A program made the position numbers and the translations under genes. A DNA stretch of 38,389 nucleotides from CAZSAT01 sp964604675 (GTDB taxonomy: Bacteria > Myxococcota_A > UBA796 > CAJQPC01): positions 1 to 38,389 of the forward strand of contig CAZSAT010000068.1 of NCBI GenBank assembly GCA_964604675.1. The letters are read 5' to 3'. Position 1 is the stretch's first letter; each line of letters starts with the position of its first letter. The notes under the pieces were generated by a model, which worked only from the letters and a program-made list of their open reading frames with translations, was not told where the DNA came from and ran no database searches. Below are positions 15,979 to 24,351 of the stretch, piece after piece.

Positions 15979-16797
15979 CGGGCCTCCGAGGCCCCCCTGT
16001 CTAACGCGGAGCGACCGCTGCGGCCCTATGCCCCGCTCGTGGGATGCGGGGTCGTGTCGCTCTGCCTCGTGACGCCGTCGCTGGCCCTCGGCGTGGTCGA
16101 GGCGCGCCTCGTCGATGGGCAGATCCTCACCCCCGAGCTGGCCTGGGCGGCGACCAGCCTGTTGGGGCTGGGGTGGCTCGTGCCGGTGTTGCTGGTGTGG
16201 TGGCACGTGAAGGGGATCTGGCCGCGCCTGCCCTCGCGGCGGACCCGAGCGGGCTGGCTCGCGGGCTCGCTCGGCGCGCTCTTGGCGCTGATGTCGGCGA
16301 GCTCTGGTTGGGTCGCGACGGTGGGCGATCCCTTCCGAGAGCACCTGCTCGCCCAGCAACGCAGCCCCGATCGCGAGCGCATGGCCTACCTGTTCGAGGA
16401 GCTGCCGCTCTGCGGGTTCTCGGTCTACGAGCGGCCGATGGACAGCCTGCTGGCGGATCGCGTCGTGTCCCGGCCCGCCACCTGCGATGCGCCGGCTCCG
16501 AGCCTCGTGTACCGGGACGGCTCACCCGCACTCTCGTGCGAGGAGCTTCCGGGCCAGCACCGTGACTTCTGCCTGCACGACCAGCTCGTCGCGCTTCCGA
16601 GCTCCGAGCTGGACCGCGCCCTGGAGCTGGCTCGGAGCATCGAGGCCGACGTCATCCAGGGGGCGGCCGTCTCGGGCTGGGTGGGGGCCCATGCCGCGAC
16701 CCTCGGCTCGGAGGCCGTGCCGCTCTGTCGACTCCTGCCGGGCGCACAAGGGGCGCAGTGCGTGCGCAACCTGGCGCTCCCGCAGCCCGCTCGGTGA
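15970..16797 (+). CDS. Membrane protein with Cys-rich C-terminal domain, function unknown
   Basis: Best start is uncertain: GTG 15970 (275 residues, overlapping the divergent gene by 9 nt) or GTG 16039 (252 residues). Three hydrophobic helices follow (VSLCLVTPSLALGVV, LGLGWLVPVLLVWW, AGWLAGSLGALLALMS), then a soluble C-terminal domain of about 150 residues with at least eight Cys (LPLCGF, ALSCEELP, DFCLHDQL, LCRLLP, QCVRNLAL), probably disulfide-bonded outside the membrane. No recognised family. Gene density and codon pattern support it being real. Confidence 0.6.
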   Translation: MVHRASEAPLSNAERPLRPYAPLVGCGVVSLCLVTPSLALGVVEARLVDGQILTPELAWAATSLLGLGWLVPVLLVWWHVKGIWPRLPSRRTRAGWLAGSLGALLALMSASSGWVATVGDPFREHLLAQQRSPDRERMAYLFEELPLCGFSVYERPMDSLLADRVVSRPATCDAPAPSLVYRDGSPALSCEELPGQHRDFCLHDQLVALPSSELDRALELARSIEADVIQGAAVSGWVGAHAATLGSEAVPLCRLLPGAQGAQCVRNLALPQPAR

Positions 16798-16810
16798 TCG
16801 ATCCGTTCAA

Positions 16811-16822
16811 GAACGATCGTTC
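16811..16822. promoter_or_regulatory. Perfect 12-bp palindrome in promoter gap
   Basis: GAACGATCGTTC reads the same on both strands. It lies in the 100-nt gap upstream of the golvesin-like gene, about 20 nt before a possible -35 (TTGACG, 16841-16846) followed after 19 nt by TGCTAC. Both promoter calls are weak. The palindrome could be an operator; no regulator can be named. Confidence 0.35.
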
Positions 16823-16897
16823 GAAATCCCTGACGTGGGCTTGACGGAACGACGGGCGATCCCGGTGCTACGGTGAAGCCGCACCGACGGGCTCCCC

Positions 16898-18163
16898 ATG
16901 TTGCTCGCACTGTTGGCCTTCGCGCACGCCGACGAGATCGTCATCGATGACGAGGACGGCTCCCCGACCTTCACCACCACCGGTGACGACTGGACGACGT
17001 GGAGCCACCTGAGCACCGGCTTCGACGGCGGCGACACCGAGTACCACTACCTCTCGCACACCGTGGGCGGCAGCGACCGCCGGGGCACGGCCACTTGGAC
17101 GCCCGACATCACGACCGAGGGCACGTGGGAGGTCTTCATCTGGTTCCGCTACACGGAGAACCGGACGAACGACGCCGACCACTACGTCTACGACGGCTAC
17201 GGCGCCAGCCACCACCACAGCATCGATCAGGGCGCCTACGAGGACGGCGCCAGCGGCTGGATCAGCCTGGGCGACTACTACTGCACGGCGGGGTCCGGCG
17301 GCTGCTACCTCACCCTCGACGGCACCGACGACGACGAGAGCGACGAGGCCAACGCGGCGAAGTTCGTGCTGCTCAGTGCCGGTGGCGGCGACGGTGGTGA
17401 CGGCGGTTCGTCGTCGGAGACCGACCCGTGCAGCGAGAACCCCGGCTACGGCTACCACACCCAGGTGCTCTACGCGGGATCGGCCGAGGGCAGCGGCCAG
17501 AGCGACGACTGGTCCAGCGTGTCGAACGCGAAGGGCGAAGCCGACGGCAACGAGGCCAGCACGCCCAACGCCGACGCCGGCGAGTACCTGCGGGTGGGGG
17601 CGTGGGGAGCCTGCGATCCAGAGGGCGACGAGGTCATCACCGACGTGACCCTGGAGGTCTACGGCCGCACCCAGTACGAGAGCGGGAGCTACGACATCGA
17701 GATGGCGCTGCACGGCGGCGGTGCCGCGGAGACCATCTGGGCGGGGACCTCCTCGGCGTGGCACGAGGTCGACCTCACCGGCGACGACGGCGCCTGGACC
17801 TGGGACGACATCAACGCGGTGGTGGGGCAGGTGGAGCTGCACGATCATCCCGGCGGCAACCGCGACAGCGACGTGTGGGTGGACGCCTTCCGGCTGACGG
17901 TCGGCTTCGAGGCCGCCGAGGAAGGCGACCACGTGGACACGGGCTCGGGCGCTGGAGGCTTCGACACCGCCACGGGCGACGTGGTCGGTGACACCGACGC
18001 GGCGGTCGAGGAAGAACCGCCGGACGACGACGAGCCGGACTCCTACCTCCGCGAGACCGACGACTCCGAGGCGGCGGCCGGGTGCGGCTGCGCCTCGGGC
18101 AGTGTGGGCGTGGTTTGGTGGATGGCGGTCTTGGCGGCTGCGCGGCGCCGGTCGGGGTCGTAG
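16898..18163 (+). CDS. Golvesin-like domain surface protein with MYXO-CTERM tag
   Basis: 421 residues. A very short signal (MLLALLAFAHA, cleavage before DE) is followed by a golvesin/xly-type C-terminal-like domain at about 14-145 (VIDDEDGSPTFTTTGDD, TWTPDITTEGTWEVFIWF, GWISLGDYYCTAGSGGCYLTL). After a Gly/Ser linker a second beta-rich domain spans about 175-335, then an acidic low-complexity stalk. The C-terminus is a MYXO-CTERM-like tag: GCGCASG, the hydrophobic helix VGVVWWMAVLAAA, then RRR. This predicts export, tag processing and cell-surface attachment or release. Both beta domains suggest carbohydrate or polymer binding. No start lies upstream in the frame, so the short signal is real unless the gene is broken. 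Confidence 0.85.
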   Translation: MLLALLAFAHADEIVIDDEDGSPTFTTTGDDWTTWSHLSTGFDGGDTEYHYLSHTVGGSDRRGTATWTPDITTEGTWEVFIWFRYTENRTNDADHYVYDGYGASHHHSIDQGAYEDGASGWISLGDYYCTAGSGGCYLTLDGTDDDESDEANAAKFVLLSAGGGDGGDGGSSSETDPCSENPGYGYHTQVLYAGSAEGSGQSDDWSSVSNAKGEADGNEASTPNADAGEYLRVGAWGACDPEGDEVITDVTLEVYGRTQYESGSYDIEMALHGGGAAETIWAGTSSAWHEVDLTGDDGAWTWDDINAVVGQVELHDHPGGNRDSDVWVDAFRLTVGFEAAEEGDHVDTGSGAGGFDTATGDVVGDTDAAVEEEPPDDDEPDSYLRETDDSEAAAGCGCASGSVGVVWWMAVLAAARRRSGS

Positions 18164-18169
18164 CGACCC
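18155..18169. terminator. Hairpin with stop codon in its loop
   Basis: GGGTCG-TAG-CGACCC: a 6-bp perfect stem whose 3-nt loop is the TAG stop of the golvesin/MYXO-CTERM gene. It lies in the 13-nt gap to the convergent RNase Z-like gene (stop at 18177). No T-run. Candidate terminator or 3' end structure only. Confidence 0.4.
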
Positions 18170-18176
18170 TCGGGCC

Positions 18177-19025
18177 TCAGACCAGCGCCTGGGCCACCGC
18201 GTCGTGCCCCTTCAAGAGCGGCGTGACGCGCTCGCGCAGCCCCGGCGGGAGCTGCTTGTCGAGCGCCTCCTCGATGTCGGAGGCGCGGTAGCGCGCCGAG
18301 AAGTGCGTGAGCAGGATCTGCTGGTTCTCGAACAGCTCGGCGCGGTCGCGGATCTCGTAGAGGTGCACGTGGCCCTTGCTGCGGCACTGCTCCACGCTCA
18401 CGCGGTCGTCGACGAAGGTGCACTCCAGCACGAGCACGCGGGCCTTTCGCAGGGCCTCCTCCTGCTCGATGACCTCGATCCGGGTGTCGCCCGTGAAGGC
18501 GAACACCGGCGAGCTCACGGTGTCGGTGATCGCCACGCCACGCTCTTTCATGGCCGCGATCTCACGCCCCGGCGTGCCCAGGAGCTCCGCCTTGAGCTTC
18601 TGCTTCTCTTCCCAGAGGACGTAGCCCTGGCAGAACACCCGGTGAGGACTTCGGAAGGGGCGCAGGAGGAGCCCGCTCGCGAGCCGGTGTTCTTCGCCGG
18701 GACCGATCGGAACCAGCTCGTGCCGCAGCCCGCTGCGATCGAGCTGCCGCCAGGCGTGGAACAGCGCGTTGAAGGCCTTCACGTTCTTGTGGGGCACCAG
18801 GTAGGTGGGCGGGCTCAGCCCGAGCAGGCTCCGGGTGGCGCAGTGGAAGGCCACGCCCCCCATGTGGTCCATGTGGGCGTGGGTGAAGGCCACGGTGGGG
18901 CGGTACACCGCGCTGCGCGGGCAGCGACCGATGTCGAAGGCGAGCTTCTGGCCCGGAAGCTGGATGCAGGTCTCCAGGCCCCCCACGGAGACCGCGTCGA
19001 TCGCGATGCCGGACAGCTGCAACAT
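18177..19025 (-). CDS. RNase Z-like metallo-beta-lactamase hydrolase
   Basis: 282 residues from ATG 19025 (a GTG at 19058 would add 11 residues). The zinc motif THAHMDHMGG (H49, H51, D53, H54) is followed downstream by FAFTGDTRIEV, LVLECTFVDD and ILLTHFSARY, the order expected for tRNase Z/ElaC-type proteins. The loop QGYVLWEEKQKLKAELLG sits at the position of the exosite arm but is short. It probably matures tRNA 3' ends or is an RNase Z-like hydrolase of other substrates. Cytosolic. Divergent from the DegP gene with a 104-nt gap. Confidence 0.88.
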   Translation of the reverse strand: MLQLSGIAIDAVSVGGLETCIQLPGQKLAFDIGRCPRSAVYRPTVAFTHAHMDHMGGVAFHCATRSLLGLSPPTYLVPHKNVKAFNALFHAWRQLDRSGLRHELVPIGPGEEHRLASGLLLRPFRSPHRVFCQGYVLWEEKQKLKAELLGTPGREIAAMKERGVAITDTVSSPVFAFTGDTRIEVIEQEEALRKARVLVLECTFVDDRVSVEQCRSKGHVHLYEIRDRAELFENQQILLTHFSARYRASDIEEALDKQLPPGLRERVTPLLKGHDAVAQALV

Positions 19026-19129
19026 GCCGCCTCGGTATCCCGTGAAGCTCGTTGACACTGTGTGACCGGACGCACGGGCTCAGGGTGGTGACAGAGGTGT
19101 CGTACCCACGGCTCTTCCCACGAGGTCTC

Positions 19130-20575
19130 ATGCGTACCCTCCGTTCTTTCTCGGCCCTCACCCTCGGTGTGGGCGTCGGCCTGGCCCTCTCCGGCTGCTC
19201 GCAGCTCGACCACGACGGCGCCTCGGAGGCCGTGGTCGGCTCCGCGTGGGCCGCCCCGTCGCCCACGACGATCAGCGTGCCCAGTACCGTGAGCTACGCG
19301 CCGTTGGTCGAGCAGCTCGCACCTGCGGTGGTGAACGTCAACGTGGAGGCCGAGGTCGAGAACCCCTTGAAGGGCATGGAGCAGAACCCCTTCTTCCGCT
19401 TCTTCGACGTTCCCCAGGAGCTGCGCGAGCAGTACGAGCAGCACGGGGGCACGCCCCTGCGCCACGGCCAGGGTTCCGGCTTCTTCATCTCGCCCGATGG
19501 CTACCTCATCACCAACAACCACGTGGTGGAGTCGGCGTCGGGCATCACGATCACCACGTCGGACGAACAGACCTACGAAGCCGAGGTGGTGGGCACCGAC
19601 CCCCGCATCGACATCGCGCTCCTGAAGGTCGAAGGCGCAGACTTCCCCCACCTGCGGCTGGGCGACTCCGAGGGCATGCGCGTGGGCGACCACGTGCTCG
19701 CCATCGGCAACCCCTTCGGGCTCGGGCACACGGTCACCGCGGGGATCATCTCGGCGAAGGGCCGGGCGCTCGGCTCGGGCCCCTACGACGACTTCCTCCA
19801 GACCGACGCGGCCATCAACCCCGGAAACTCCGGCGGGCCGCTCTTCGACCTCGCCGGGCAGGTGGTCGGGGTGAACACCGCCATCACCGCGCAGGGAAGC
19901 GGCATCGCGTTCTCGGTGCCGATCGACATGGTGGAGGAGGTGCTCGACGACCTGAAGGCCGATGGTGAGGTCCACCGCGGCTGGATCGGGGTGTCGCTCC
20001 AGACCCTCGACGAAGGGCTCGCGGCCGGTCTTGGCCTCGCAGACGTCGCAGGCGCGCTCGTCAACGAGGTGCACGACGGCACGCCCGCCGCCAAGGCTGG
20101 ACTGCAGGCGTGGGACGTCATCGTGTCGGTCGACGACGAGCCCATCGGCTCGAGCGACGACCTGGTCCAGGCGATCGGTCGCCGTCGCGCGGGAGAGAGG
20201 ATCGAGCTGGCCGTGATCCGCGACGGCGACACCGAGCGCCTGTCGTGCAAGCTGGGCGAGCGACCGACCGAAGAGGCCATCGCGCAGGGGGAGTACCAGG
20301 GCTCGCCGGACGCCACGCCCGAGAAGCAGCCCGACACCGCGAGGACCCTCGGCATCAAGCTGATGGACAGCCCCGAAGGCGTGGTCGTGGTGGAGGTCGA
20401 CCCCTCCGGGCCGGCCGCCCGCGTGCTCCGCGCCGGCGACCGGATCGTCGAGGTGGGCCGTCAGCCGGTGACGAGCGCCAGGGACGCAGGCAAGCGCCTG
20501 AAGGCAGACGACACGGTGCTCGTGGTCGTGGACCGGCAGGGCCGGCGGGTGTTCGTGAGCCTGCAGAAGAGCTGA
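19130..20575 (+). CDS. degP: DegP/HtrA-type periplasmic serine protease, lipoprotein
   Basis: 481 residues. The signal MRTLRSFSALTLGVGVGLAL with lipobox LSGC (Cys23) is of ordinary length and charge, unlike most exported proteins of this window. The protease domain has the full triad: H131 (ITNNHVV), D161 (RIDIALLK) and S234 (NPGNSGG). Two PDZ domains follow, at about 277-370 and 395-480. HtrA proteases degrade or refold damaged envelope proteins. Start at ATG 19130. The gene ends 6 nt before the convergent lipoprotein gene. Membrane anchoring by lipid rather than a free periplasmic form is the notable point. Confidence 0.93.
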   Translation: MRTLRSFSALTLGVGVGLALSGCSQLDHDGASEAVVGSAWAAPSPTTISVPSTVSYAPLVEQLAPAVVNVNVEAEVENPLKGMEQNPFFRFFDVPQELREQYEQHGGTPLRHGQGSGFFISPDGYLITNNHVVESASGITITTSDEQTYEAEVVGTDPRIDIALLKVEGADFPHLRLGDSEGMRVGDHVLAIGNPFGLGHTVTAGIISAKGRALGSGPYDDFLQTDAAINPGNSGGPLFDLAGQVVGVNTAITAQGSGIAFSVPIDMVEEVLDDLKADGEVHRGWIGVSLQTLDEGLAAGLGLADVAGALVNEVHDGTPAAKAGLQAWDVIVSVDDEPIGSSDDLVQAIGRRRAGERIELAVIRDGDTERLSCKLGERPTEEAIAQGEYQGSPDATPEKQPDTARTLGIKLMDSPEGVVVVEVDPSGPAARVLRAGDRIVEVGRQPVTSARDAGKRLKADDTVLVVVDRQGRRVFVSLQKS

Positions 20576-20581
20576 TCGGGG

Positions 20582-21409
20582 CTACTCGCTGACCCGGGGC
20601 ACGCGGATGAACATGCCGATGCCCTCGGTCGAGCCGCCCAGGATCTCGTAGTACTCGTTGGCACCGTCGTCGGCGGTGTAGCTGGACACGATGCCGGCGG
20701 GGATGAAGAAGCCCACGTTGGTGCTCGCATCGGTGGCGGTGTTGGGCTTGCCTGCGGTGGTGAAGCGGCCGTCGCTCAGGTCGTTGTCGCCGTAGAACAC
20801 GCTCAGGGTGTCGTCCTTGGTCGAGAAGACCGTGGCGCCGCCGACGGTGCTGGCGGTCGACGGGTCCTCACCGTCGATGACCACGCCCATCACGTAGCCG
20901 TCGGTCGCGAGGCCGTTGCCGCCGCTGTACCCGGCGGTGGCGAGATCGGCTTCGATGACCGCGAGATCGGCGTTCGACATCACGTAGGCCTGCTGGCCCT
21001 CGATCAGGTCGCCGTAGTCCATCTCGCCGACGGTGTCGCTGGGGATGCCGGTGCCGAGCGCGGCCCAGTTGTCGGTGCTGTCGTCGCAGTCGTCGGTGAT
21101 CATCACGAGCCCGATGATCGAGGTGGTCGTGACCAGGCGGAACGCGAAGGTGCCGTCGTCACCCACGGGCACGCTGGACTGGAGGTAGGTGAGGGGGCCT
21201 GTCTCGTCGACCACGGGGGTCGGGTCCACCAACGACGCACAGAGGTTGTCGGGTGCGGACACGGTGGCCTCGGAGAGGAAGTCGTAGCCGTTCCCCTCGA
21301 TGTCGAAGCCCGGGTAGAAGCAGTCGTCGGTCACGCTGGACGCGGTGACACCTGCCGTGTCGCAGTCTCCCTTGTCCGTGCAGCCCACCATCATCGCCAG
21401 AACCAGCAT
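20582..21409 (-). CDS. Putative lipoprotein, function unknown
   Basis: 275 residues. Start MLVLAMMVGC is a minimal signal with lipobox MVGC, and no alternative start exists upstream in the frame. The mature part is acidic and Gly/Ser/Thr-rich with Cys at the N-terminal region (CDTAG, DDCFYPGFD, LCASLVDP, DDCDDSTD). Recognisable phrases such as TGPLTYLQSSVPVGDDGTFA and DGYVMGVVIDGEDPSTAS suggest a beta-sandwich. I do not recognise a family. Convergent with degP and divergent from fdhD. Confidence 0.75.
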   Translation of the reverse strand: MLVLAMMVGCTDKGDCDTAGVTASSVTDDCFYPGFDIEGNGYDFLSEATVSAPDNLCASLVDPTPVVDETGPLTYLQSSVPVGDDGTFAFRLVTTTSIIGLVMITDDCDDSTDNWAALGTGIPSDTVGEMDYGDLIEGQQAYVMSNADLAVIEADLATAGYSGGNGLATDGYVMGVVIDGEDPSTASTVGGATVFSTKDDTLSVFYGDNDLSDGRFTTAGKPNTATDASTNVGFFIPAGIVSSYTADDGANEYYEILGGSTEGIGMFIRVPRVSE

Positions 21410-21487
21410 CGTCGTCTCCTCTCCGGGGCGCGCAAGCTACCACCTCCTCCACGACCCGCAAGCGGCCGAGTCGGATAGGCGCCCGCT

Positions 21488-22291
21488 ATGGTGAAGCCGA
21501 CGCTGAACCTCGCTGTCCACCGCCTCGCCACGGGGGTGACAGAAGAGGACACGCTCGTGGTCGAGGAACCCCTCGAGCTTCGGGTCGGCGGGCGCTCGCT
21601 CGTGGTCACGATGCGCACGCCCGGGCACGACCGCGAGCTCGCGGCCGGCTTCCTGTACGCAGAGGGCTTGATCGATGGCCCCGACGACCTCGCGGCCCTC
21701 GAGAAGGTCTCCGACCCGGCCGACCCGAAGGACAACACGGTGGACGTGTTGCTCGCCAGCGGGATCCGCGCGGACGAGGAGCGCTTCGCGTCGGCCCGCC
21801 GGGCGCTCTACGCCAGCTCGGCCTGCGGGGTGTGTGGCAAGGCCACGCTCGAGCAGGTGCTCCAGATCGCAGCGCCGCTGCAGGCGCCTCGTCGCTTCGA
21901 CCCCGCGTGGCTGGCCGAGCTCCCGGCACAGCTGCGTCAGGCGCAGGCCACCTTCGCTGCCACGGGCGGCTTGCACGCCGCGGCGCTCTTCGACGCCCAG
22001 GGCCGTCTCGAGGTGCTTCGCGAAGACATCGGCCGCCACAACGCGGTCGACAAGGTGCTCGGCTGGCGGCTGCTTCAGGACCGCGCGCCGGTCGACGACG
22101 CGGTCCTGGTCATCAGCGGACGCCTGGGCTTCGAGATCGTGCAGAAGGCGTTGGTCGCCCGGGTCCCTGCAATCGTGTCGGTGGGCGCCCCGTCCAGCCT
22201 GGCCATCCGCCTCGCCCGGGAAGCGGGCCAGCAGGTCGTCGCCTTCGTGCGGCCGGGTGGCGGCAACGTCTACAGTCCGGAGCCCACGTGA
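21488..22291 (+). CDS. fdhD: Formate dehydrogenase accessory sulfurtransferase FdhD
   Basis: 267 residues. FdhD hands sulfur from IscS to the molybdenum (bis-MGD) cofactor of formate dehydrogenase. Diagnostic features: EEPLELRVGG, TMRTPGHDRELAAGFLYAEG, the catalytic CGVCGK (C113, C116), and REDIGRHNAVDKVLG, followed by SGRLGFEIVQKAL. Full family length. Start ATG 21488. No formate dehydrogenase gene is in the window, so its client is elsewhere. The stop overlaps the next start by 4 nt (GTGA), but the next gene is a membrane protein with no obvious metabolic link. Confidence 0.97.
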   Translation: MVKPTLNLAVHRLATGVTEEDTLVVEEPLELRVGGRSLVVTMRTPGHDRELAAGFLYAEGLIDGPDDLAALEKVSDPADPKDNTVDVLLASGIRADEERFASARRALYASSACGVCGKATLEQVLQIAAPLQAPRRFDPAWLAELPAQLRQAQATFAATGGLHAAALFDAQGRLEVLREDIGRHNAVDKVLGWRLLQDRAPVDDAVLVISGRLGFEIVQKALVARVPAIVSVGAPSSLAIRLAREAGQQVVAFVRPGGGNVYSPEPT

Positions 22292-23922
22292 TCGCGCGCG
22301 TCCTCGCGGCCCTGCCCGCTGTCGGTGCCCTGATCTGGGTCGCCAGCATCCTGGTGGACAGCTTCGGCGTGCGCGCCGCCTACGGCTTCGACCTGGAGTG
22401 GATGGAGGGCGGCATGCTCGTGCACGCCCTGCGCCTCCGGGAGGGCGAGCCGATCTACGTGGCGCCGACCGCCGAGTGGGTGCCCTACATCTACCCGCCG
22501 TTCTACGCCTGGCTGCTGTCGCTGGTGGAGCCCAGCTACCAGGCCGGACGCACGCTCTCGGCCGTCGGTAGCGGTGCCGCCGCCGCGGCCCTTGTGGCGG
22601 CGGTGCGTCAGGAACACCTGCCGTGGGGCTTCGGCGCGGGGGCCGCCGCGCTCTTCCTCTCCTGCTACGAGAACAGCGGCACCTTCTACGACCTGGTGCG
22701 CATCGACGGCCTGGCGATCGGGCTGGCGTCCTGGTCGCTGGTGCTGGTGCGCCGCGCCACGCGACCGGCCATCGTCGTCGGCGGTCTGCTGCTGGCCGCG
22801 GCCTTTGCGACCAAGCACAGCTACGCGGCCTGTGGCCTGCCCATGATCTGGTGGCTCTGGCGGTACCGTGGGGGTCGACCGGCCCTCACCTTCTTCGCAG
22901 CATCGGCGGTGCCTGCCTTGATCTTCACCGGTGCCGTGCAGATCGCCACCGACGGCTACTTCCTGACCTACCTGCTCGAGGTGCCCGGAGCCCACCCGCT
23001 CGTGGGCCAGCGCGCCTGGCCGAACTTCGGCCTGGAGACCTTCAAGGCCCTGAAGTGGGCGGCGATCGGAGGCTCGGTGGCGGCGGTCGTGCTCCTGCGA
23101 GCGCCCCTCGCGCTCGGCGTGCCGTTCCTGGGCCTGGCGGCCGTGTTGAAGCAGCCGCCGATCGTGGCCGACCTGGCCTACGACGTGTCGAAGGCGCTCG
23201 ACATCGAGAAGCTGGAGGCACTGGGCGTGGTCAGCGCACCGCTGCTCGCCTGGGTCGCCATCGCCTTGCTGGTCCGCTTCGCCCGTCGGCCGTCCCCCCG
23301 GGTGGGCGACGGCGCCACCTACTGGATGGCCCTGGCGGTGCTGCTCTTGCCGCTGACCGCCATCATGCGCGCGCACCACGGTGGCTTCGTGAACGTGCTG
23401 ATGCCGGCCCACTGGATGGTGGCGCTCGGGGTGGTCTTCGCCATGGGCAGGGTCCGCGGCGCAGCGCTCGTCGCGTCGGCCGTCATCGCGTTCCAGGTCT
23501 ACGAGGGCCGCTGGGAGGTCGACCGCTACCTGCCCACCGAGGCCGACAGCGCCGCTGGCGCGCTCTTGATCGAGAAGATCGCCAGCTACGACGGCGAGGT
23601 CTTGATGCCGCACGCTCCCTGGTACCCGTACCTGGCGGGCAAGCAGCCCAGCTTTCCTCTGATCGCGCTGTGGGACCTGGAGCACAAGCGCGGGCCGCTC
23701 TTCAAGGAGCGCAAGGCGCTCGACCGCGCGATGAAGGCCAAGCGCTGGGACGCGGTCATCGTGTCGGGCGACATCAAGCACGGCTTGAACCGCTACTACG
23801 AACGGGCCGGAGCGGTGAAGATGCCGTCGACCGCCTTCCGAACACGCACGGGGTGGCGCGTTCGCCCCAACCAGGTCTGGGAGCCCAAGCAGGGCGCTCA
23901 GCCCTCCTCCAGGCCCAGGTAG
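22288..23922 (+). CDS. Polytopic membrane protein, GT-C glycosyltransferase-like
   Basis: 544 residues from GTG 22288 (4-nt overlap with fdhD). About ten hydrophobic helices, with a large first loop carrying acidic residues (GFDLEWMEGG) and IYPPFYAW, as in GT-C enzymes of the PMT/ArnT/GT39-GT87 type that use polyprenyl-linked sugars. A C-terminal soluble domain of about 150 residues (GEVLMPHAPWYPYL, WDAVIVSGDIKHGLNRYY) fits the usual periplasmic domain. Substrate unknown. Its 3' end overlaps the convergent pyrophosphatase gene by 25 nt. Hypothetical membrane protein is the safe alternative. Confidence 0.75.
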   Translation: MIARVLAALPAVGALIWVASILVDSFGVRAAYGFDLEWMEGGMLVHALRLREGEPIYVAPTAEWVPYIYPPFYAWLLSLVEPSYQAGRTLSAVGSGAAAAALVAAVRQEHLPWGFGAGAAALFLSCYENSGTFYDLVRIDGLAIGLASWSLVLVRRATRPAIVVGGLLLAAAFATKHSYAACGLPMIWWLWRYRGGRPALTFFAASAVPALIFTGAVQIATDGYFLTYLLEVPGAHPLVGQRAWPNFGLETFKALKWAAIGGSVAAVVLLRAPLALGVPFLGLAAVLKQPPIVADLAYDVSKALDIEKLEALGVVSAPLLAWVAIALLVRFARRPSPRVGDGATYWMALAVLLLPLTAIMRAHHGGFVNVLMPAHWMVALGVVFAMGRVRGAALVASAVIAFQVYEGRWEVDRYLPTEADSAAGALLIEKIASYDGEVLMPHAPWYPYLAGKQPSFPLIALWDLEHKRGPLFKERKALDRAMKAKRWDAVIVSGDIKHGLNRYYERAGAVKMPSTAFRTRTGWRVRPNQVWEPKQGAQPSSRPR

Positions 23923-24314
23923 GCCGTGCGGCCCCAGCGCTTCTTCGCCACGTTCAGGCCCGAGCGCGCCTGGGCATAGACCGTGAAGAAGCCCTTGAGC
24001 AGCAGGCGCTGAGCCTCGGTCAGCGGCGCGTCGCTCAGCACCAGCTTGTGGTCCTGCTCGCCAGCGTCGAGGAAGCGCACGACCGCGACCAGCGGGCACT
24101 CGAGCTCGGCCCCGAGGGGGATGCGAGGGCCCAGGATCACCGCGTCGACGGGGTCGCCGTCGACACCCAGCGTGCCCGTGACGTGGCCGTAGTTGAAGGG
24201 GCAGGGCACCGGGGAGACGAAGTCGACCTCGGCGCCGGCGTGCAGCTCGCGCTTCACGAAGCTCCCGAGGGGCACCTCGATGACCGCACGGTGGGGCTCG
24301 CCGAACCGGAACAC
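23898..24314 (-). CDS. Divergent family I inorganic pyrophosphatase
   Basis: 138 residues, shorter than the roughly 175 of Escherichia coli Ppa. Retained residues by comparison with that enzyme: E13, K21 and E23, NYG (41-43), D52, D54, D57 in VDGDPVDAVILG, and D83, D88, K90 in DAGEQDHK. The residue aligning with Arg43 is missing, and the C-terminal Tyr-Lys pair is replaced by a different tail (GFFTVYAQARSGL, KKRWGRTAYL). It may hydrolyse pyrophosphate in the cytosol, or may be a catalytically changed homologue. Start ATG 24314; divergent from the lipoprotein at 24352. Confidence 0.8.
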   Translation of the reverse strand: MFRFGEPHRAVIEVPLGSFVKRELHAGAEVDFVSPVPCPFNYGHVTGTLGVDGDPVDAVILGPRIPLGAELECPLVAVVRFLDAGEQDHKLVLSDAPLTEAQRLLLKGFFTVYAQARSGLNVAKKRWGRTAYLGLEEG

Positions 24315-24351
24315 AGCGCCTGGCTATCACGGCTATGCTTCCGCTCCGGAG

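Noticed and set aside
19052..19080. TTGACA as a -35 box for degP
   Set aside because: No -10-like hexamer at 16-18 nt downstream (cgggct); imperfect dyads are present but not convincing.
20582..21409. CRISPR, tRNA or mobile element signals in this and other gaps
   Set aside because: No direct-repeat arrays, cloverleaf-like sequences, transposase motifs or terminal inverted repeats were recognised anywhere in the window.
22270..24330. 686-codon minus-strand open frame
   Set aside because: Antisense to the GT-C-like gene over most of its length; low-complexity His/Arg/Gly-rich product.
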